Source: Prevotellaceae bacterium UBA4361
GTDB taxonomy: Bacteria > Bacteroidota > Bacteroidia > Bacteroidales > Bacteroidaceae
Assembly (NCBI GenBank): GCA_002393575.1
Contig: DGSN01000069.1
Coordinates: 1-49,843, forward strand
Length of the DNA: 49,843 bases
Direction: 5' to 3'
The position numbers and the translations under genes were made by a program. A model generated the notes under the pieces. That model was not told the DNA's origin. It saw only the letters and a program-made list of their open reading frames with translations, and did no database searches. Positions 1-8,292 of the stretch are shown piece by piece; the stretch's first letter is position 1; each line of letters begins with the position of its first letter.

Positions 1-111
1 CAGCACTAAGATAAGTGAAAAACATAACATGACAAAATCCTGGGCAACTTTTTGTTGCTCAGGAACTTATAAAGATTATGAAACTAAAGTGCTGCGGAAT
101 TTAGGTATAGT
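1..111. other. Remnant region with a 25-nt hairpin upstream of a truncated gene
   Basis: No intact gene is visible here. A near-perfect palindrome lies at 39-63 (CCTGGGCAAC, loop TTTTT, GTTGCTCAGG, one G-T pair). An ATG at 78 opens only eight codons (MKLKCCGI) before a stop. The frame of the following truncated gene is open only from position 88, just after a TAA at 85-87. The arrangement looks like a leader or short start region joined to the 3' part of another gene. Confidence 0.45.
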
Positions 112-1086
112 GTGAGTTATCACCATCGCCAAGCTATGGTAACGGATTTCTATCCTGTCGATGGATTGAAGGATGAGGACTATGACCACACAGCTTTAGT
201 CTTGAATTCAGCTCTTGTACTTGATGGTCATCCGAATACAAAAGTTATAAAGAAAAATGGTAGTGTGCAAGCGAAGTTTCAAGTACGTTTTGTGAATTTC
301 TTCGGAGGAAGCTGCCAGCTCAGTTTGGGATTTTATCAGCAGGGAGAATTAAAGGCTGTTTCAAAAACCGTTCGTAATTTGTCTTTTACAGATGGTGGTT
401 ATACAGTAAACATAGACCGAGTGTTCACATTGCCAGACAATTTAAGTGATGGCGATTATGAAATGAGCATCATCTCACGCGATGACGCGGATAGTCCTTG
501 GGTGCGTGGCTGGGACAATGCACCGAATTGTGTGCCAGTCAGTGTAAAAAGCAATTTGTACACGTTTACAGTGCCTAACTATCATACGTTAGAAACCAAT
601 TTGTATCTTGGAGATGATGGAATCCACGAAGTCTTAGATGTTGCTGCTGATGGTAAGGTGCTTGAAATGACTGTTCGCAACCTGTCGGACAATAACTTTG
701 AGGATAGCTTGCGGGTTGTAGTATCATCAAAAGGAAAAAAATATAAATACGAAATGCCAACTTCCATCTATAGTGGTCAGGAAATAACTTATCGTTTTCT
801 TGCAGGTGATATTAGTTCCAATGACGATTATGATGTTGAGGCTTATTACAAGGAAGTTAATACATCTGAATGGATACGACTTACAGATCAGGCATCCAGT
901 GTGTATGCTCTTGAAAGGACTGATTTTGATGGCGTTAAGATTTACTCTGTTGATGGCAAATTACTTAAGAGCATAGCACGTCAAGAAATAGAAAGCAACT
1001 ATGCCTATATCTTATCACATTTACCAAAGGGTATTTATGTTGTTCATGATAACAATGGAACACGTAAATTTGTAAAACAAAGGTAA
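112..1086 (+). pseudogene. 5'-truncated remnant of a T9SS-secreted protein (possible C10 peptidase tail)
   Basis: The 324-residue frame begins at a GTG with no signal peptide and no convincing ribosome site, and is closed by a stop at 85-87. Its N-terminal residues (SYHHRQAMVTDFYP) resemble the end of the catalytic domain in streptopain-like C10 peptidases of Prevotella (typically NYNQxAVxxxxP). Two beta-sandwich stretches follow (about 25-145 and 150-260). The C-terminus (VKIYSVDGKLLKS ... GIYVVHDNNGTRKFVKQR) is a T9SS type A sorting domain. A secreted protein needs an N-terminal signal, so this is best read as the 3' part of a broken gene. The C10 assignment rests on weak similarity; the T9SS tail is clear. 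It ends in the first copy of a ~95-bp direct repeat. Confidence 0.6.
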
Positions 1087-1100
1087 GTGCGTTTCGTAAG

Positions 1101-1130
1101 AAAGTTGGCTGAATATGCCAACTTTTTTTT
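1101..1130 (+). terminator. Intrinsic terminator in repeat copy 1
   Basis: AAAGTTGGC (1101-1109), a seven-base loop and GCCAACTTT (1117-1125) run into an eight-T tract. It follows the T9SS remnant gene by 15 bases. Confidence 0.85.
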
Positions 1131-1155
1131 ATGATGTGCTTATCGTTATTTGTTG

Positions 1156-1163
1156 TAACTTTG
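1156..1163 (+). promoter_or_regulatory. -7 box TAACTTTG in repeat copy 1
   Basis: TAACTTTGC matches the Bacteroidota -7 consensus TAnnTTTG. It lies 84 bases upstream of the ATG at 1247. A good -33 TTTG was not found at the usual distance. Confidence 0.6.
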
Positions 1164-1246
1164 CTTGGCAATGGTGATAAAGACCATACAAAGGCGACCC
1201 CCATCTTTATTGAACCATAAATTTCGGATTAACATACGTTCAAAGC

Positions 1247-2103
1247 ATGACAGAACAAGCATTACAACAATATCTCATCAAACATTACCCGAAAGAGGAC
1301 GAGGGTTGCGAGTGGAAGGAATTCAAGAACCTAAAGAATGACTTCAGCGGGCATGAGAAGGATGATGTCATCTCTTACGTGTCGGCATTGGCAAACATGG
1401 AGGGTGGGCATCTGGTGATTGGTGTTGAGGATAAGACGTTGAGGATTGTCGGGACGGATACCTATAACTATACGACTCAACAAGCGATACTTCGGCTGAC
1501 TAATCTGTGTGCTAACCTATCAAGCGAAGGACTGGACATTGAGGAGTTTATTACGGAGGACTCCCATAAGACTTCCCTATGCCTGACTATGAGATTGATG
1601 CAGTTAACAAGGTCGTAGGTGTGAGGCTATATGGTAATGCCATCAACGAGAAATACACAAGGATACTGAAAGAGAACAAGACCCTTACTTTGCAAGAGTG
1701 TATCGCCCTTGATGCTGTGCAGAAAGGACACCTGATTAGTGAAGAAACGGCAAAGGAATTGTTGAACAAGGAGCTGATTGAGGGCGAATATCCTAATTAT
1801 CAAATATCGTTGGGAGTTGCTAAGATGACAAAGCAATTGCCAGAATATACTCGTGTCAGTGGATTGGAGCGTTCAAAACTAAAACAAATGGCACTGCAGT
1901 TTATTCAGAATGCAGGAGATGAGGGGGCTATGCGTGATGGTATCTATGAGTATCTGAAGGTTGCAATGCCGAGCAATAAGACGAAGGAGCAGAATCTCCG
2001 TTTGTTGGGCAACATATTAAAAGAGCTAAAGGAGGATGGTGTTCTGTCTTTGAAAGGATTGTCATGGTATGAGGTGAAACCAAATCCGACTAAAAAGGAC
2101 TAA
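1247..2103 (+). pseudogene. AlbA_2 / Schlafen-type ATP-binding protein gene with internal deletion and frameshift
   Basis: Two overlapping frames together resemble the two ends of a ~500-residue Bacteroidota protein. The first (1247-1618) carries an AlbA_2 DNA-binding-type domain, with CEWKEFKNLKN, DVISYVSALANMEGGHLVIGV and IVGTDTYNY. The second is open from about 1570 to 2103 and begins in the middle of a conserved segment (FPMPDYEIDAVNKVVGVRLYG). It continues with the winged-helix-like C-terminus (ECIALDAVQKGHLISEETAKELL). The middle, which should include the HATPase_c_4-like region of roughly 250 residues, is missing, and the junction near 1560-1575 changes frame. I infer one deletion event in a formerly intact gene. 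The second frame has an ATG at 1579 but no sign of independent translation. The gene sits exactly between the two direct-repeat copies. Confidence 0.85.
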
Positions 2104-2251
2104 AACCAACTAAATCCGACTAAAAGGAACTTGAACCGCCTTGAAAATGACCTATTATAGTCAGTTACGACCTGTTTTAGTCAGACTCTGTCTGATAGAG
2201 CATAAAAGATACTAATCAAATATGTTGAACAAGGAAAGTGCCTTTCATAAG

Positions 2252-2280
2252 AAAGTTGGCTGAATATGCCAACTTTTTTT
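2252..2280 (+). terminator. Intrinsic terminator in repeat copy 2
   Basis: AAAGTTGGC (2252-2260) and GCCAACTTT (2268-2276) form the same hairpin and T tract as in copy 1, now downstream of the pseudogene. Confidence 0.85.
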
Positions 2281-2311
2281 GTTTTTATGATGTGCTTATC
2301 GTTATTTGTTG

Positions 2312-2319
2312 TAACTTTG
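2312..2319 (+). promoter_or_regulatory. -7 box TAACTTTG for the 2399-7562 operon
   Basis: TAACTTTGC lies 80 bases upstream of the ATG at 2399 and is identical to the box in repeat copy 1. It is the only consensus promoter box seen before this operon. Confidence 0.65.
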
Positions 2320-2398
2320 CTTGGCAATGGTGAAAAACTCATGTTTTGCCAAGATTTTTGATAACTAACGATATTAACTTTAAACTTTGTTTCTAATT

Positions 2399-4858
2399 AT
2401 GAGAAATCGTCTTTACTCGATGTTGCTGTTGTTGACGATGACGCTTTTCGCTCAGTCAGCACAGGCGCAATTCTCTGCTTCCATTTCGGAGGAATTGAAA
2501 GATGACTATGCCACAACGAACGTCTCGTTCAGTTTGGCTGAAGTGGCTACTACCCTCAACACTACTGCTGACGTGCTGATTGAGGAACTTGAAAAATGGA
2601 AGTCGTCGGGCTATCCGATGACGGACATCTTTACGCTCGATGGACAAACCAACTTGTCTCATAGTGCTGACGACGGTGGTTTCTATATGGACAAGAACGG
2701 ACAGATGTCGTGGTGGGGTTCAGAAGGCTATTGGTATTGCCAACTCTACTGGGATGCTGAAACGGATGAGATTATCATTGGCATTGGTCAGAATCCTACA
2801 AAGCCACTCTCTGTAGGCGATGTGTGCAGTTGTCTGCTTGCCATCAATTTCAATGGTCGCAAAGCTACATTCGCTATCACGCTTACGATTCTTGCCAGCG
2901 AGGGTATTGATAAGACTGCTGTCACCACGATTTCCGACTTGACGATTGTGGGTGAGACGACTTTCAAGGCAGAACAGAAACCCGATGTGAGTTGGACGAA
3001 TGTTCCTTACACGGTTGACACAGAGGGCATTGCCGAGGCATTGGGCATTGACCCTGCATACATGGCTGAGAAATTTAAGTATATGCTCTATGCCAAGCAC
3101 TACAATGCATCTGCCGAGGCTTGGGATGCGGATTTGACCAACAGTTTCACTGCTACTCCTTCTCCTGGTTTCTGGTTCATGCGTGGTGTGTATGATGAGG
3201 AAACGGGTGCAGAGTTACAGGAATGTACGCAGGGACCTTACGGTGAAGGCGATATGTTCTGGGTGGCATCCTTGGCTTACGATGCTGAGACAGATGCAGT
3301 TAACTGCACGATGGGTCAATATCCAAATGCCATTGCAATGGATGAAACGCGCAATGCCGATGTCTATATCGTTTATGGTGACAAGGCATACGTCATCCAT
3401 TTCTACTTGACTGTGACGCTTGGCAATGTGAAGACTATCGACGACCTGACTAAGGTGGGAGAACAGACTTGGGAATTGACTCGTGACCCTCGAAACTATT
3501 GGGAGAAGACGGATTCGCTGGTGATTGACTTGGAAGGCATTGCCAAGCTGTTCAGTGAGCAACTGGGACATGAAGTGACGGCAAATGATTTCGTCTTGAT
3601 GGGTGCTGACGAATATGGTTCGATTACTGACCAATACACTGCTGATGCACCAGGATTTTGGTTGACCGAGGCGAGTGCGGTGAACAGTTACGATAACTCT
3701 TGCTATTATGTGGATTATCTGCCAGAAAATAGTATGTTGAAACTTGGCAACAAACCAGACTATTTCAAGGGTGGCGAAAAGCTGACGGGCCATCTCTATT
3801 TCGTGGTGGAAGGTACGCATTACTATGAGTTCATCATTGACATGACGGTGATGTCGCCTCCTTACACTTTCGATACTTGTGAGGAAATCGAGTATAATTT
3901 GATTGCTAATGTGGTGCCAAGTGAGAGTGCTTGGGAAGTGGGAAAGACGAGTATGAAGGAGGTTGAAGAACTGTTGGGCACTGCCAGTGGCATATTCTAT
4001 GGTGTGACAGCAGAGGGTTTGGTGACAGATCAATACTCGGTGAGTGAGGCAACTACCTACGGTGGTGGCGGTTTCTGGATGTCGCCAGAGGATGAAAACC
4101 ATTGGGCATACGCAGCAGGCTATTCAGGAACAGGTGCTTTCGCTGTATGGTACTACAATAGCGAACTCACTTGGTTTGCAAATCCTGGTTTCCGTCACAT
4201 TGGTGAGCAGAGTTTCGGCACATTCTATATTGTTAATCTTTGGGATGGCGTGAAGGTGAAACTGAATGTGACGCTGAACTTCGTGGAAAGTGTTGATGAT
4301 GTTGCGCTGAATGGCGAGGAAGACCTTGTGCTGCCTCCAGTGAGCGGAATGGATTATGCAGAAACACCTGTTGATTTGACCGCATGTCTGAATGCACTTG
4401 GCATTGTTGACGAGCAGGATTTCATTGACAATGTGGTTTGGAAGGTACGTGGCACCAATGGTGCATTCTCACCTGTGGCTGACGAAAGCATCGACTACGA
4501 TTTTGGCATTTGTTTCGACAAGGATGGAAACGCTACGAGCGAGGAAGCCGACATCGCTTTCTTTGCTGCTTTCTTTAATAAGGATATTTCCGACTGCGGA
4601 CAAAACTGCTTCCGTTCTTTGGCTATCGACGACTCGCAGATTTATCGTACTACGTTGGTTGCATCCTGCAACAACAGAAACTATGGCTTCAATATCACCA
4701 TTGCCGATCCTGAGGTGCTGGGTATCAGTGCTGTGGAGTCTGTTCCAGAAGGTCGCGTTGCTACTTACTCTTTGAGTGGTGCGCGCATTCCTGCTCGTGA
4801 GCGTGGTGTGCAGATTCTGAAAACTTCTGATGGACATGCCTTCAAGGTTCTTCGTTAA
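2399..4858 (+). CDS. Secreted protein with about five DUF4859-like repeats
   Basis: The ATG at 2399 is preferred over an in-frame TTG 12 bases upstream because it gives a compact signal peptide (MRNRLYSMLLLLTMTLFAQS, cut near AQA-QF). The 819-residue product holds about five repeats of 120-150 residues. Each has a start like (V/F)(D/S)L..(I/V)A..L and a middle GFW(M/L) or equivalent with tryptophan-rich strands. Most end in a hydrophobic strand such as FYLTVTL, FIIDMTV or LNVTLNF. These resemble DUF4859 modules of Bacteroidota surface proteins, whose function is unknown. The C-terminus (ATYSLSGARIPARERGVQILKTSDGHAF...) looks like a divergent T9SS type A signal. It is first in an apparent operon with the T9SS-tail protein at 4900 and the metalloprotease at 6012. 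A ligand-binding role is a guess. Confidence 0.75.
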   Translation: MRNRLYSMLLLLTMTLFAQSAQAQFSASISEELKDDYATTNVSFSLAEVATTLNTTADVLIEELEKWKSSGYPMTDIFTLDGQTNLSHSADDGGFYMDKNGQMSWWGSEGYWYCQLYWDAETDEIIIGIGQNPTKPLSVGDVCSCLLAINFNGRKATFAITLTILASEGIDKTAVTTISDLTIVGETTFKAEQKPDVSWTNVPYTVDTEGIAEALGIDPAYMAEKFKYMLYAKHYNASAEAWDADLTNSFTATPSPGFWFMRGVYDEETGAELQECTQGPYGEGDMFWVASLAYDAETDAVNCTMGQYPNAIAMDETRNADVYIVYGDKAYVIHFYLTVTLGNVKTIDDLTKVGEQTWELTRDPRNYWEKTDSLVIDLEGIAKLFSEQLGHEVTANDFVLMGADEYGSITDQYTADAPGFWLTEASAVNSYDNSCYYVDYLPENSMLKLGNKPDYFKGGEKLTGHLYFVVEGTHYYEFIIDMTVMSPPYTFDTCEEIEYNLIANVVPSESAWEVGKTSMKEVEELLGTASGIFYGVTAEGLVTDQYSVSEATTYGGGGFWMSPEDENHWAYAAGYSGTGAFAVWYYNSELTWFANPGFRHIGEQSFGTFYIVNLWDGVKVKLNVTLNFVESVDDVALNGEEDLVLPPVSGMDYAETPVDLTACLNALGIVDEQDFIDNVVWKVRGTNGAFSPVADESIDYDFGICFDKDGNATSEEADIAFFAAFFNKDISDCGQNCFRSLAIDDSQIYRTTLVASCNNRNYGFNITIADPEVLGISAVESVPEGRVATYSLSGARIPARERGVQILKTSDGHAFKVLR

Positions 4859-4899
4859 ACATTTTAGGATTCATCTTAACATTATATATATATTTATTA

Positions 4900-6015
4900 A
4901 TGATACGATTCTATTTAACAGCCATGTTCGTGGCACTGTCGTCTGTATTGCAAGCTCAGACGGGACCCCGACGGGTGGACCGTTATCGCTCGCTCTATGC
5001 TGGCAAGAACATGGTGCTGACAACGACCAACAACAAAAGTTATTTCTATTTCGTAGATGCTGAGAATACTCAACTCATAGTGCCGAGTGCCGACTCCATA
5101 ACGATTGCAGGCGATCGTTATGCCAAAGCTGACATCAAGGGAATACGTCTGAAAGAGGTGCCTAAGGTGTTGCTGAACGAGGACAGCACCGTGTTCACGT
5201 CGCGTACAGTGGAGCATGGTTTGCTGGCTTTCCGACGTTCACTCGCTGTGGGTCAATGGAATTCGCTGATTGTACCGTTTAAGCTGACGGGCAAACAGGT
5301 GCGAGATACCTTCGGTGAGGATTGCGTGGTGGCAATGGTGAAGGGCGTGACGACTGGCAACGAGACGATTCTGGAATTTGACACGGTGGAAGTGCATACG
5401 GACGATGTGGTGATTGCGGCTTCGACTCACTACTTGATTCGTCCTACTCGTGAACCCGATATTCCTGCGGGAAAGAAGCTCTATCTCACGTTCGATGATG
5501 TGCGTGGTGTGGAAGGACCTATCTATGTGATTCCTGATGTAAGTCTGGGCAAGAGTTCGTATCCATCGTCTCGCCTCTATACGTCGGACGACGAGACGAC
5601 AAAAATCCGTATTCGTGGCACTTATCTTCGCTTGGATAATACGGTGAAGACAGGAAGCATCGTTCGTAACAAGAAGGCTGTGCCTGGGTCGTATGTGCTG
5701 AACGAAGGTGGCGTGTTTGAACAACATTCTGACTCGGTCACGATTCCTGCGTTCCAGTCGTGGTTAGTGGTGGAGGAGATTGCTGATGCTGCGCGTTTGC
5801 GCTTCTTTGTGAATGGTGTGGAGGAGGAAATTGGCAGTATCACTTCTGCCATAGCTGCGATTACGGATGACGAGAAGCGTGTGATGGGCGACGGTGTGGT
5901 GTTTGACATGATGGGACGGCAAGTCGGTCGCTTGGAGCAGGGACAGACATTCCAATCGCTTTCGTTGCCTGCGGGTGTGTATATGTTTAATGGTAAGAAA
6001 ATTTTGAAACGATGA
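4900..6015 (+). CDS. T9SS type A-sorted secreted protein, unknown function
   Basis: The product has 371 residues, with a signal peptide (MIRFYLTAMFVALSSVLQAQ) and a C-terminal T9SS-like tail (VVFDMMGRQVGRL ... SLPAGVYMFNGKKILKR). The middle contains a module starting GQWNSLIVPFKLTGKQVRDTFG and continuing to THYLIRP. This pattern (WNxxxxPFxxTxxxxxxxxG ... YLI) recurs twice in the CotH-like protein at 20176-22926. No catalytic motif is visible. It starts 41 bases after the previous gene, and its stop codon overlaps the next start (ATGA), so translation is probably coupled. The protein is likely exported across the outer membrane and anchored or released by T9SS. Its partnership with the metalloprotease downstream is inferred from gene order only. 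Confidence 0.75.
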   Translation: MIRFYLTAMFVALSSVLQAQTGPRRVDRYRSLYAGKNMVLTTTNNKSYFYFVDAENTQLIVPSADSITIAGDRYAKADIKGIRLKEVPKVLLNEDSTVFTSRTVEHGLLAFRRSLAVGQWNSLIVPFKLTGKQVRDTFGEDCVVAMVKGVTTGNETILEFDTVEVHTDDVVIAASTHYLIRPTREPDIPAGKKLYLTFDDVRGVEGPIYVIPDVSLGKSSYPSSRLYTSDDETTKIRIRGTYLRLDNTVKTGSIVRNKKAVPGSYVLNEGGVFEQHSDSVTIPAFQSWLVVEEIADAARLRFFVNGVEEEIGSITSAIAAITDDEKRVMGDGVVFDMMGRQVGRLEQGQTFQSLSLPAGVYMFNGKKILKR

Positions 6016-7562
6016 AGACTACAATACTATCGATTTTTATGCTGTGTTGCTGTGCTTGGGTACAAGCACAGGATACGTTGTGGGTGCGTTTTGACAATCG
6101 CTTCAGGGCGAATGCTTCGATGCCGATGAAGAATGTGGATTCGGTTGAAATATCTCCGTCGAAGTTGCGTTTCTACAATGCCAATCTTGCTTTGGGCTAT
6201 TCGGAAAAGAATCTTTCTTCGTTTGCGCCTGTTGATGAGTCGGAGATGTCGTTCACGAATCCTGGTCGCTATCTGTTGAAACCCAGTACGTATAGTGGCA
6301 CGGACTACATGAATGCGGATGCTGCTTCGGGCTATAATTTTGCCCATAGCCAGGAAAGTGAACACTATGCTTTGTTCTGGGATGTGAGATATGGGGAAGA
6401 CCCTAACAAACTGCAATATCCGGGCGATGGCAATGTGGCAAGTGCAAAGCAAATCTTGAACATCGGTGAGCGTTGCTGGGATAAATACTGCGAGTTGGGT
6501 TTCATCGACCCGAATAATTCCACCACGCAGAAATATAAGATTCAGCTCTATGTGCCTTATCAAAAGGAATGGCGTGCTGATGCTTCGGGAACGACGGGAG
6601 CAAGCTCAACAGAGAAGACGGGTATCGGGCACTTCAATCCTTGGGCAGCAAATGCGAGAGGAGGACACACGGTGGCGCACGAGGTGGGACATACGTTCCA
6701 ATATCTGGTATCGGCTGACTTGGGCATGTCGCATGGCTTCAATTATGGCTATGGTGATGGTGCGAGTGGCGATAATGGCTGGTGGGAGAGTTGTGCTGAC
6801 TGGCAGGCTTATAAGATTTTTCCTGAAAGGCAATTCACGGATGGTGAATACTTTGAAGGATACATGCCGCTCTGCCACCTCAACTTCATGCATGAGGACA
6901 TGCGCTATCAGAACTGCTTCGTGCAGGATTGGTGGTGCATGAAGCACGGTGTGGATTTCATCGGGCGATTGTGGCGTGAGTCTGTGAAGCCAGAAGATCC
7001 TATTGAGGCATATATGCGTATTTGTGGACTGACGCTTCCTGAGTTTTGCGATGAGCAGATGGAAGGCTGTATGCGCATGGCTACGTGGGACATTGACGGT
7101 GTGCGTGAGCGTGCTGCCCATCGCATTGGCCAACATCAGACTCACTTGCACCGCTCTGCCACTGACCGCAACATCTGGGTGGTGGATAGTGCATACTGTC
7201 CGCAGAACTTTGGCTATAATATCATCAATATGAACAAAGTGGCTGCTGGTACGGTGATTAAGGCAAATTTCAAGGGCATTGCTGGCGAAAAGGGCTATCG
7301 CAAAATCAATGTGAACCGTGCGGGATGGCGTTATGCTTTTGTGGCTTTATCGACGGACGGCACACGCACATACGGCGATGTGGAAAGTGATGCAGAGGGT
7401 GTTGCCACGCTGACCGTGCCAGAAAACGTGAAAAACATCTTCTTCGTGGTGATGGGTGCGCCAACTTATTACTGGCGACATCCTTGGGACCTCAATCCTG
7501 CTAATGATGAGCAATGGCCTTATCAGGTGAAGTTTGAGAATATCAACATTCTGGGATTTTAG
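6012..7562 (+). CDS. Secreted zincin metalloprotease-like protein (HEVGH, DUF6055-like)
   Basis: The start overlaps the previous stop by four bases. The 516-residue product has a signal peptide (MKTTILSIFMLCCCAWVQAQ). A pro-like N-terminal section ends in a TNPGRYLLKPSTY motif at about residues 82-94. A zincin core carries HEVGH at 223-227 and a likely third ligand or support Glu259 in WWESCADW. The C-terminal ~130 residues form a beta domain. It resembles Bacteroidota secreted proteins annotated DUF6055; their substrates are unknown to me. The conserved HExxH and the following Glu argue for a functional zinc site. It lacks an obvious T9SS tail, unlike the gene before it. Host glycoprotein or dietary protein is a possible target, but that is inference. 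A bidirectional terminator follows. Confidence 0.75.
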   Translation: MKTTILSIFMLCCCAWVQAQDTLWVRFDNRFRANASMPMKNVDSVEISPSKLRFYNANLALGYSEKNLSSFAPVDESEMSFTNPGRYLLKPSTYSGTDYMNADAASGYNFAHSQESEHYALFWDVRYGEDPNKLQYPGDGNVASAKQILNIGERCWDKYCELGFIDPNNSTTQKYKIQLYVPYQKEWRADASGTTGASSTEKTGIGHFNPWAANARGGHTVAHEVGHTFQYLVSADLGMSHGFNYGYGDGASGDNGWWESCADWQAYKIFPERQFTDGEYFEGYMPLCHLNFMHEDMRYQNCFVQDWWCMKHGVDFIGRLWRESVKPEDPIEAYMRICGLTLPEFCDEQMEGCMRMATWDIDGVRERAAHRIGQHQTHLHRSATDRNIWVVDSAYCPQNFGYNIINMNKVAAGTVIKANFKGIAGEKGYRKINVNRAGWRYAFVALSTDGTRTYGDVESDAEGVATLTVPENVKNIFFVVMGAPTYYWRHPWDLNPANDEQWPYQVKFENINILGF

Positions 7563-7575
7563 GCTTGAAGTGCTT

Positions 7576-7652
7576 CGGAGAAGCGAAGCACACGGGACTG
7601 AATCCGAAAAACGAAGCACACGGGACTGAACCGGAGAAGCGAAGCACATGGG
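7576..7652. repeat. 28-bp tandem repeat, 2.75 copies
   Basis: Units at 7576-7603, 7604-7631 and 7632-7652 share the core CGAAGCACACGGGACTGAA. The first unit also forms a hairpin with the flanking TGCTTCG. It lies in the 3' region between two convergent operons. There are no spacers, so it is not a CRISPR. Confidence 0.85.
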
Positions 7653-7672
7653 TGCTGTGCTTTGAAGAAACA

Positions 7673-7703
7673 AAAAAGGTTGGCTCGAAAGAGTCAACCT
7701 TTT
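7673..7703. terminator. Bidirectional terminator between convergent operons
   Basis: AAAAAGGTTGGCTC, loop GAAA, GAGTCAACCTTTTATT. A-rich and T-rich flanks allow it to serve both the plus-strand metalloprotease operon and the minus-strand rpsF-rpsR-rplI operon. Confidence 0.85.
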
Positions 7704-7728
7704 ATTAATTATGGAAAGGAGTGGGAGA

Positions 7729-8274
7729 TTAAGCTTCTGTTGCTTCGTCTTCTTCTTCCATTTCCTCCATTTCGTCAGCTGGTTCCTCTGCAACTGGTGC
7801 AGGTGCTGGAGCTGGTGTTTCTTCCACGTAAGAGCCGTCGGAAACAACATTGAAAGGCACTTCAACAGCCACTTCTTTGTGGAGCTGAACGATAGCTACA
7901 TAGCTACCAAGAGCCTTGACAGCCTTGAAGTTGATGAGCTTCTGGTCAACTTCGATGCCCTTAGCTGCGAGAGCTTCTGCAATCTGAGGAGCACCTACAG
8001 AACCATAGATATTCTTGCCATCAGAAACCTTAGCCTCGATGGTGAGAGCTACACCTTCATAACGTGCTGCTGCTGCTTCAGCGTCAGCCTTAATCTTGGC
8101 AATTTTGTGAGCGCGCTGCTTCAATTCCTCGGCAAGCTGCTTCTGAGCCTTTTCAGTTGCAAGAACTGCGAGACCCTGAGGAAGAAGATAGTTGCGGCCA
8201 TAACCGTCCTTTACAGTGAGGACATCGTCCTTGTAGCCTAAGCCCTGGACGTCTTTCTTCAAAATAATCTTCAT
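7729..8274 (-). CDS. rplI: 50S ribosomal protein bL9
   Basis: The N-terminus MKIILKKDVQGLGYKDDVLTVKDGYGRNYLLPQGLA is the classic bL9 signature: an RNA-binding domain, a long connecting helix (about 40-75), and a C-terminal domain ending near residue 148. At 181 residues it is longer than the usual ~150. The last ~30 residues are a low-complexity Pro/Ala/Glu tail (PAPAPVAEEPADEMEEME...). It is the last gene of rpsF-rpsR-rplI, 18 bases after rpsR. The protein binds 23S rRNA near the L1 stalk and helps maintain reading frame. The family assignment is certain; the acidic tail has no known role. Confidence 0.98.
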   Translation of the reverse strand: MKIILKKDVQGLGYKDDVLTVKDGYGRNYLLPQGLAVLATEKAQKQLAEELKQRAHKIAKIKADAEAAAARYEGVALTIEAKVSDGKNIYGSVGAPQIAEALAAKGIEVDQKLINFKAVKALGSYVAIVQLHKEVAVEVPFNVVSDGSYVEETPAPAPAPVAEEPADEMEEMEEEDEATEA

Positions 8275-8292
8275 ATCTTACCTCCTGTTTAA

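Larger units (their letters stand above)
1085..1177. repeat. Direct repeat copy 1: terminator plus promoter cassette
   Basis: This 93-bp block recurs almost exactly at 2236-2333, with two substitutions and a longer T/GTTTT stretch in copy 2. It contains a hairpin terminator (AAAGTTGGC/GCCAACTTT) and a -7 promoter box (TAACTTTG). Weak similarity extends leftwards into the end of the preceding coding region. The two copies bracket the deleted AlbA_2 gene. Confidence 0.9.
2236..2333. repeat. Direct repeat copy 2: terminator plus promoter cassette
   Basis: This is the second copy of the block at 1085-1177, here 98 bp because of a GTTTT insertion after the T tract. It provides the promoter region of the downstream DUF4859-like operon. 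The stretch between the pseudogene and this repeat (2104-2235) holds only short repeated words around AAATCCGACTAAAA. Confidence 0.9.

Noticed and set aside
1085..2333. Composite transposon or insertion sequence
   Set aside because: The flanking repeats are direct terminator-promoter cassettes. No transposase and no terminal inverted repeats are present.
3215..4102. 295-codon antisense frame in the DUF4859-like gene
   Set aside because: No domain, no promoter, and fully contained in a repetitive coding region on the other strand.
7576..7652. Possible CRISPR array
   Set aside because: Repeats are directly adjacent with no unique spacers and no cas genes are nearby.
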